NCBI GenBank assembly: GCA_030867875.1
Contig: JAOWCC010001634.1
Coordinates: 137,226,365 to 137,290,364, forward strand
Length of the DNA: 64,000 nt
Reading direction: 5' to 3'
Source of the DNA: Actinernus sp. WN-2022
Taxonomy: Eukaryota > Cnidaria > Anthozoa > Actiniaria > Actinernidae
Shown here: positions 56,818 through 64,000 of the stretch, in pieces
Layout: each line of letters begins with the position of its first letter
Position numbering within the stretch: the stretch's first letter is position 1
Made by a program: the position numbers and the translations under genes
Notes under the pieces: generated by a model
Database searches by the model: none
Seen by the model: only the letters and a program-made list of their open reading frames with translations
Told to the model about the DNA's origin: nothing

Positions 56818-57905
56818 TTAACACACTGAAATTGATTGGTGGATCCAGGAGGTTGCAACCCCCCTCCCTCCCCCCCCTTCCCCCCTCCCCCAATATGACT
56901 CCTAGAGATCGCTGTAAATGTCATTTCAGTCACTACATTTCATTTCAAAAAACATTTTTGCATCCCCCTATAACTCGCTTTACCGCCCTCCCCCCTCCCC
57001 CAATACGACTCCTAGAGATCGCTGTAAATATTATTTCAGTCACTACATTTCATTTCAAAAAAACATTTTACTCCCCCCCCCCCCCCCCCCACCGAAAAAA
57101 AAACACCAACGATCCTGAATCTGCCCCTGTTGTAACACATTGTAGACAGACATATTTTATTAGCACTGTATACAATAGATGGTTTTCACTCAATCCCCAG
57201 AGATTCAAAGGGCATGGCGGCCACATTTTGGGGGAGATGAGCAGTCAAATTGAAGGGCTTTCCAAGACTGAACAAACCATGACTCAGTAGTCAAGTTTCG
57301 CAAGTGTTTATTATTTTTATTATTTTCTGTGTCGACCCGGAAGTCGCCGTTAACCAATCAGATTAAACAGGAGCCATTCTTCAATGAAATAACTCAACAC
57401 GTGACAAGATCAACCATCAGATTCCACACCGCTCGGGGACACTTCCCAAAGATAGTTCGACGGGTGCGAAGATTTGAGCCATTCTTACCCATTATTTTGC
57501 TGAAACCAAAGATTTCTTCGACTGAAATACCAAGATGTTCAGTTATTCTAGGGCTAACAGTGTTGGTGTACATAACAAAAGAAGCTAACGAAGAATCTAT
57601 TGTTAACTGTACACCAACATGGCGGCTATGACGTAACGTGCAAAGGGTCCATTTTGTACATCGGTCTTGCAGGATCGGATGTTTACAGTGAATCTGTAAG
57701 GAGATAACTGTAGGCTACAAGTACGATAATAACCAAACCTAAAATGTAAAATGGAGAGTCTAATTACCGGAAGTAAGAATAGTATTTGAGGGCCATGCAG
57801 CACTATGTTTCGCTGCGTGCTTTAAAACACGTGTACATATTTTGCAACTTGCTTTTGGAGTGCAAGCGGTGGATTTGTTGTAATGTTAGAGAGGGTGTTG
57901 TTTAG

Positions 57906-58380
57906 GTACTTGTGTGGAATGTTTCGCGAAAAACAAAACTACGTTAAAGCTGAGCCAAACCATAGTTAATAGAGTGGAATGGTTATGAAACCCGGCAAAC
58001 TTCAATGGGGCTAACAAAGGCGCTGCGATTTATGTTGGAAGGGGGCATTATACGATTCATCTGGCCCTAACTACCTTAAATATATGTTTACCCTGCGTTC
58101 CGCATCACCAAGTGAAGGAATAAGCTTATTTTGCCTAGAGTTACCACCACGTCCTACGGCCTTCACTCTTTTGAGTACTAATCTATAGTGAAAATCTTGG
58201 AATGAACTAACAGACGAATTAAGAACAGCTCCTGACCACGTGCTGTTGACAACACTTGCTGTAAATTCTCATAGTTTTATCAAGTAATGCCGGAATAATT
58301 TACGTCCCTCCTACCTCCTACCACCTACCCTTAGTTACATGTTTTCTTGCGTGTGTAGGAGGCCTACTCTGGGATCTAAA
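57906..58380. other. Non-coding interval right of the fourth relative
   Basis: No homology to the units and no gene is visible. Confidence 0.4.
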
Positions 58381-58383
58381 CTT

Positions 58384-58605
58384 GCGGCGAGTTAAGGCGA
58401 GGTTGTGCGAGTTAAGGCGATTTAAGAAAAAATACTTGAATTTGTATGTGGCGAGTTAAGGCGATTTAATTAAGGCAGTATAAGGAAATATACTTAAATT
58501 TGTATGTGGCAAGTTAAGGTGGGTTAAGGGTTTTTAGGGAAAACCCCTTACAAGATTTAGTGTATGTGGTGAGCTAAGGTGAGTTAAGGCAGGTTTAGGA
58601 AATTC
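58384..58605. repeat. GCGAGTTAAGGCG tandem repeat, unit about 65 bp
   Basis: About four units share GTATGTGG(C/T)(G/A)AG(T/C)TAAGG(C/T)G, then a TTTAAG or TTTAGG stretch and AAATTTGTATGTGGC. Divergence rises to the right. Non-coding. Confidence 0.7.
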
Positions 58606-61597
58606 ACCACTGCCATAATAATATAAAAATTGCAATAATTAATATATACATGAAATACAGATCCAATTAAATAATTATTAAACTTATATGGTAAGTCAGT
58701 GTAGTCGTAAAATTTAAATACCCTATACAGCATCAATTTTAAAAAGCTGTCTGGTTAATCTGTATTCTGCATTCCCCAACACAATCTATTGTTTTACACC
58801 ATTGCCATATTGGTCTCCAAATAATAAATACATACATGTACAATTCATTTGTGTTAGGGAATTAATACAGAAATTATATATGACCTAGCCATCATTTTTC
58901 TAATTTCTGCAAACACATCTGCAAAACACATCTGCAAACATACATCTTTAGTATATACCACACCAGTGAATATCACTTTTTGCACGCTCTGATTGGCTAC
59001 TCAAACAGTGAATATGAAATCATATCCACTTCCGAGCAAAGCAGCGATCATCTCGCGGTAGTCTTTGTCCATTTGAAAGAAAATAAAATAACTATATGGT
59101 GCTGGTTATTCACCCGGAACTAAAACAATTATCCACCTCAGTGTTGGTGAATAGTGGTGGATATTTACCTAACCAAAGCGGCTCAGTAAATATCCACCAC
59201 TATTCACCTCCACTTCGGTGAATAATTGTTAAATATTCATCCCATGTATATATATATCTACATATTTATGAATATATATATTAACTATTATATCAATTAT
59301 AAAATTAAGGTTAAGTCAGAAAAATATCCTTGCTATTTATCTGTCAGGCAATTGAGCGGTTAATTAATATTGAAATAGTCAGTCGATATTAATAACACAC
59401 ATGAATATTTATTATTGATTAATAGACAACACCTATCCTACCTCTGCACACATGCACTGCATGGCTACCTGCACATACATCTTGACATACTAGTAAATAT
59501 ATAATTATGTACATACATAATACACAATATATAACACATACTCAGTGAATACATAACTGTGTTCATCATTCAATCCACGCAACCATCCATAATCACCCAA
59601 TTCCACCAATCCATACATATATACAACATTAACATACACACATAATCAACATTAATACAGTGAATATATATATACAATATACATGCATATAAACTTAACA
59701 CACATTTATATTCAAAATGATGAATCATGCAGTTAAAGAACTATCAGTGACTCAACACGATCACTCACATGCTAACATAAAGAAGCACAATAGCTTTGAC
59801 ATTGACAGCGCACAACTGTATAATAAATACATCAGCAAGGTTTGGTTTCAACAAGCATATAGGTATTAATTGCTTTTGCTTTAGAATCATGAAACAGTCT
59901 CTGATTAAGTAATTTCAAAGCAAAATAACAAATAAAATAACAGATGCTTGTGATTCACATTTTTTAACCAATTAACTTCAACTAACCTCACAATCATTAA
60001 TTCAATGTATAGAATTGTAAAACAAAATTCTTAACATTTGTGGACAATACAAAAACATATAGTTTTGCATGTTCTGGTGTTGCCCAGATTAAGTGTCCCC
60101 AGCTCTTCCCTCTACTATTTTCTACTATTTTATGCAGATTAGGTTATATTGTTACATGTATATTGACTAACCTTTCTTCCGAAACAAACAATATCGCTTC
60201 CCACTTCGATAGCAGCCATCTTGGAACCGGGCAATCAATAATCAATCAAACTCCAATCAATATAAAATCGATAATTAGATCATCAGTTGATCGTGTATAT
60301 TCAAGATGGCGGGTGAACATTGGTTTTGGTTTTATACGAAAAGGAACGGCAAATTTGCATTATTTCTGGTAAGTAAGCAATTTAAAGAAACATTATTTTG
60401 ATTAGCATAAACTATTTTACTCGGGGATTTTAGCAAACAATGGATTTGGCGCGACGATATGATGTTATTGCTGATCTTTGGTCAGGTCAGGCCTATAGGG
60501 TTGTCCAATACTCTGACAAATTTATGCATATTATTGTTTTGTATTAATTATATCGACATGACAATAGCTTAACAATACAATAGTAGAACGATGCAATACA
60601 ATAAAATACAAAACAATGCCATGCATAAATTTGTCAGAGTATTGGAGAAGTATGTTAGTCAGTAGCAATATTAAAGCTTAAACTTGAACTTATTTCCCGA
60701 GTGCATGATGACCACAATGAACAGTGCAAAAATAAATGTTGATTTTGACACGAGAAGATAACCAACGTTTTATTTATTGTTATTATATTTATCGTCCTTG
60801 CAAATAATCATCCAATCACATGTGTGTATTAGGGCCACGTGCAAGCCCAATATTTTCCATGTAGCAATTAAAGTTCCCCCAAGCTGTTTATTATATTATT
60901 GTGTAATTTATTGATTGGAGGATTATTTGTTCGTTATGCATCAGTCAATATAAATACCTCCCCTCCCCAGGCCTTGGATTAGTGGGGCATTAAGCGAATA
61001 CGTTGAGAGGGACAAGTTTCTACTTTAGGACCATGAATGTAACACCCTGGCCATGGGGTGTTGAGTATCATCTATGTTTTATCATCTCTGCCCCTGGTAC
61101 TTGGGCTAAAAATTGTATGATAGTATGTGTTCAAGGCATTTTACAGCAAAAGCAGGGATTTTCTTCATATATATAAACACCCCAGTGCCAGTGGGCAAGG
61201 GCTAAAACATATTGTGCCAGGTTCAAAATCCAAGTCCCACTAATTAAACTGTAGCCTGGGGAAGGTGGGGATTTACATTGACTGGTGCATTATACCGGTA
61301 ATAAAACACTTTTAAAACTTTTAATATTAGGCTCAACCTTCTGTCTCGCCATCTCTACTTAAATATTTTGCCATACTGGACTTGGATAAATCCACTAGTT
61401 GTACATCATACAACAGAGGTGTTACTACATATGTGACAAAGTGTACATTGACTTCAGCCACAGACTACACTAATGTCTTGACACATGTGAACACAAATCA
61501 CATGTATATATGTATTGACATCTTTGTAGACATGAATTTCAGTGAATGGGGCTCAAATTGTAAGTCATGTTTAGTGATTAACAATTTTAGCTTTCCC
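58606..61597. other. AT-rich gene-free DNA with small palindromes
   Basis: About 59143-59208 contains TGAATAGTGGTGGATATTTAC and its exact reverse complement around a 17-base loop. 60505-60645 is a foldback: CCAATACTCTGACAAATTTA facing AAATTTGTCAGAGTATTGG with TACAAAACAAT blocks inside. About 59240-59720 is rich in TATATA and ACATAC. I see no gene. Confidence 0.5.
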
Positions 61598-64000
61598 TTA
61601 ACCCTTTAGGGACCATATTATTTTGACAATGTTTTTTTTCACCCGACCGGTCATCACAATTAAATTTCTCAAAAAATAAATATAATATATAAGTATGACA
61701 AACCATATATTTTTTGTATTCTTGACAAATTGACTTTATTTTAAAACTATATCTAGCTTCATAAATTGAATGTCCTGCATTTTATGGGTTGTGATTATGA
61801 GCTAATACATTTTTACACAAAACTTTTTTTGTTTTTGTCAACATATTGCACTAAGAAAAAGACCTGATACCATACATTTACTAAATTAGAACACTTGCTC
61901 ATTGTCTTAGCAGCAAAATACCACAAAAAAATACTGCAATAGCATAACTGTGTCAAAAGTTATAGCGGTTTCCATCTGATATGCCGGATATCAAATTTTA
62001 GGCAAACTAGTAATAATATTACTACTCATGTAAAGAGTGTGCTAGTAAAGCTAAAAATATACTTCAAACTTTGCACAAATCAATTTCTTTTTACATGAAG
62101 ATGAAAACAATTAAAAATATAAATGATGGCATACCCCTTACATTTGGTGGCAGGGGGGAGCGTTGGAGCAATACTATAATAGCCTGCGCTACTGTAAGTA
62201 AATTACACTTGGTAGCAATGATTATAACAATAACAATGTTCAATCTACATGTAAGTTTGAAATAAATATCAATAAAGATATTATTTATATCCTATAATAC
62301 ATGTACATGTACTTATCTCCAGTACTCCCTTGTAGTATGCCATTTTTGCCAGCAGTTTTTCGTGCTTTGTTTACACATAGAGGGGTGTTGTCACATGTCT
62401 TGCAAACAATTATGGACTTATAGCGATAGTTCTTGCCTAGTCCTTCCACATTTGCTACCTTGGCACAAACAACACAGTCCTTCCTATTATCACACACTGC
62501 AATTTCATGTTTCTTGTCATTTAATCTTCTCTCATCCCTTTCTGAGGCTGCATATATTTGTGGACGTCCGGCACGAAGACGGAATGACTGATTACCAATA
62601 AGCTTCCTTGCGATATCTAGCCTGTACTCAACAAAGTCCTTGGGAGAGCGAGTGGTTTGCTTCATAATAATGAATGAATCCAGTAGGGAAACCTCAAGGC
62701 CATATCCAAATAGTTTTTTCCATGCTTTCTTAGATTTTCTTATCACAGAAAAGTTTTTGATGAGCTGGTCAGACAAATCTACTCCACCCATGTATTTCTG
62801 ATAACCAGCATGGGCAGGTGGACATGGTACATCTATCTGTTCACCATTTCTGGTTCGGCGCTGTGTAGTAGGGAGGCTGCCATCCTCATTCTTAGGAGGG
62901 TGGATATTTGACAGAAGGTATACTGATCTTTTGTCAAACCAACTCATAGCCAGGAGTTGCCCATTCATTCGCCATTGGTAGTGCCCCCGCTCCAAATGCC
63001 TTTCTTGTTGTTTGGATATCACTATATCTTTTGGAAATCCCTTTCTGTTTGCCTTGACTGTTCCACAACAATGTATATTGGAGGCCATCAGTTGATTGAA
63101 CAAGTGGGGATCACAGTAAAAATTGTCCATATACAAATGGTGGTTCAATCCCCCCAGATCAACAGTCAAATCCTTGACAACACGTCGAGCCAAATGCTTT
63201 TCTGCATTTTCACCTTCTTTTCCAAGATAAACTTGGAACTTATAGATATATCCAGTTACCGATTCGGATAGGACCCAGAGTTTGATACCCCATTTGGTTG
63301 GTTTGTTCTTTATGTATTGTTTGTATGATAGCCTTCCTTTGTGTGGAACCATTGTTTCATCAATAGCAATTTCCCGTGATAGGTTGTACTCTCGTGCGAT
63401 GTTGTTAGATATAATGTTAAGGAATTCTCTTACTCTGTAAATTTTGTCATACCCTTCATTACCTCGAGGAACAGCAGTTGTATTGTCTGCGAGGTGAAAG
63501 TACCTCATCAGTTGTAAAAACCGTGTACGTGGCATTACAGAACTAATACTCTTTTGATGGAGTAAAACATCTTCCCTCCAGTACATTTTTAGCCTCGGTA
63601 ATTTGACAATACCCATCAAAATAAGTATACCAATGAATGCCTCCATTTCCTCTCTTGTCACTGGTTGCCATGGTCCTTTGTGTTTATTTGGTTCTGATGC
63701 AATCATGTGATCATGATACTTGTTGGTTTCTCTAACCATTAGGTCCCATAGGTTTTCAGTAAACATCAAATCAAAATAAACTTTATCAGTTTCTTGCTGC
63801 TGATGAACAAACCTTCTAGTAGGTCCTGCAGTATCATGATCAAAATCTGGAACTCTAGTATGCATACTATCGTCCTGTGACCACCGAAGTTCTGGGTCTG
63901 CATTGGCTTGTTGTTGTCTCCCTCCACGGGCTGCTCTTCCTCCACGGGCTGCTCTTCCTCCACGGCCTCCACGCCTTCCTGCACGAGCTCGCCTTACTCC
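61598..64000 (-). mobile_element. piggyBac-type transposon, 3' end to window edge
   Basis: TTAA (61598-61601) followed by CCCTTTAGGGACC gives the target site and the C-rich start expected for a piggyBac terminus. About 680 bp of AT-rich 3' flank separates it from the transposase stop codon. The other end lies outside the window. TTAA targeting is established for this superfamily; the exact left end is inferred because the partner TTAA cannot be seen. Confidence 0.75.
62285..64000 (-). CDS. piggyBac transposase, 5' end beyond the window
   Basis: The frame runs without a stop from the window edge; the first internal Met is at 63865, from which 526 residues follow. Numbered from that Met, the catalytic triad is Asp169 (REIAIDETM), Asp247 (HHLYMDNFY) and Asp363 (MGGVDLSDQ), with the conserved MSWFDKR...YLLSN between the last two. 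The C-terminus has a cysteine-rich domain (Cys458, 464, 467, 488, 491, 497), as in piggyBac proteins that bind their ends through a RING-like finger. Upstream of Met 63865 at least 45 codons continue in frame and contain repeated GGRAAR and RRGGRGG motifs, so the true start probably lies outside. All key residues are present, so the copy may be active or recently so. Confidence 0.92.
   Translation of the reverse strand, partial: GVRRARAGRRGGRGGRAARGGRAARGGRQQQANADPELRWSQDDSMHTRVPDFDHDTAGPTRRFVHQQQETDKVYFDLMFTENLWDLMVRETNKYHDHMIASEPNKHKGPWQPVTREEMEAFIGILILMGIVKLPRLKMYWREDVLLHQKSISSVMPRTRFLQLMRYFHLADNTTAVPRGNEGYDKIYRVREFLNIISNNIAREYNLSREIAIDETMVPHKGRLSYKQYIKNKPTKWGIKLWVLSESVTGYIYKFQVYLGKEGENAEKHLARRVVKDLTVDLGGLNHHLYMDNFYCDPHLFNQLMASNIHCCGTVKANRKGFPKDIVISKQQERHLERGHYQWRMNGQLLAMSWFDKRSVYLLSNIHPPKNEDGSLPTTQRRTRNGEQIDVPCPPAHAGYQKYMGGVDLSDQLIKNFSVIRKSKKAWKKLFGYGLEVSLLDSFIIMKQTTRSPKDFVEYRLDIARKLIGNQSFRLRAGRPQIYAASERDERRLNDKKHEIAVCDNRKDCVVCAKVANVEGLGKNYRYKSIIVCKTCDNTPLCVNKARKTAGKNGILQGSTGDKYMYMYYRI

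Larger units (their letters stand above)
52247..57905 (+). repeat. Fourth, inverted and heavily interrupted relative of the unit
   Basis: Backbone pieces, read forward, follow the reverse complement of 35680-36480. 52247-52339 is the start of the exon-like ORF; 54065-54094 the next few codons; 55196-55436 its end and 3' flank (WFSSLELK stop); 55978-55996 and 56818-57120 the GGATCCAGGAGGTTGCAA and CCCTCCCCC tract; 57735-57905 the CCATTTTACATTTTAGG-equivalent and GTTGTTTAGGTAC. Insertions between them are listed separately. About 56880-57060 also carries a local duplication of roughly 115 bp. Confidence 0.7.

Noticed and set aside
56832..57290. 152-codon proline-rich plus-strand frame
   Set aside because: It runs through CCCTCCCCC tracts and a local duplication that belong to the unit's non-coding flank.

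Overview
This is a eukaryotic, repeat-dense stretch with no bacterial or organellar organisation. It is AT-rich, has no operons, and almost all recognisable coding sequence is transposon-derived: a piggyBac transposase, Penelope-like retroelement (PLE) pieces with a GIY-YIG nuclease, and several decayed LINEs. Many foldback elements and MITEs are present. The single-exon histamine-N-methyltransferase-like genes, the PLE type and a poly-G-ended repeat with ACCCTGT(T/C)(C/T)AAGA motifs suggest an anthozoan cnidarian, probably a stony coral. That assignment rests on memory of such repeats and was not checked by search.

Layout. 1-8 kb: a LINE fragment split by a poly-G/poly-C-ended element, a small MITE, three tandem-repeat blocks, and a PLE 3' end with a hammerhead-like motif. 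8-14 kb: a frameshifted zinc-ribbon-type gene (9851-10464, minus), a MITE and dispersed repeats. 14-20 kb: a PLE split by about 1.7 kb of other sequence, then 5' and 3' ends of an unclassified element here called X. 20-26 kb: MITEs, a decayed LINE 3' end and dispersed repeats.

26-47 kb is the core: three tandem copies (A, B, C) of a unit carrying an HNMT-like methyltransferase on the minus strand. A (29133-29999) and B (36974-37831) are open; C (46037-46903) carries two compensating 5-base frameshifts. The units contain kilobase inverted repeats. Because the units and arms are duplicated, several insertions have a matching empty site inside the same window. That fixes the ends of element X (30857-32690, 38701-40547) and of a 2.5-kb terminal-inverted-repeat transposon (26326-28838, inserted only in unit A).

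47-58 kb: a short foldback element, an L1/Tx1-like LINE ruin, a nested foldback, and a fourth, inverted, heavily interrupted relative of part of the unit (52247 to about 57905). Its backbone is split by at least five nested insertions, most with readable target-site duplications. 58-64 kb: gene-poor AT-rich DNA with small palindromes, then a piggyBac element with its TTAA end at 61598 and a transposase reading out of the window at 64000.

How it works together: the only plausible host genes are the HNMT-like copies. The rest is mobile DNA, and the long inverted repeats plausibly promoted the tandem duplication. All alignments were made by eye; similarity levels are impressions unless differences were counted.
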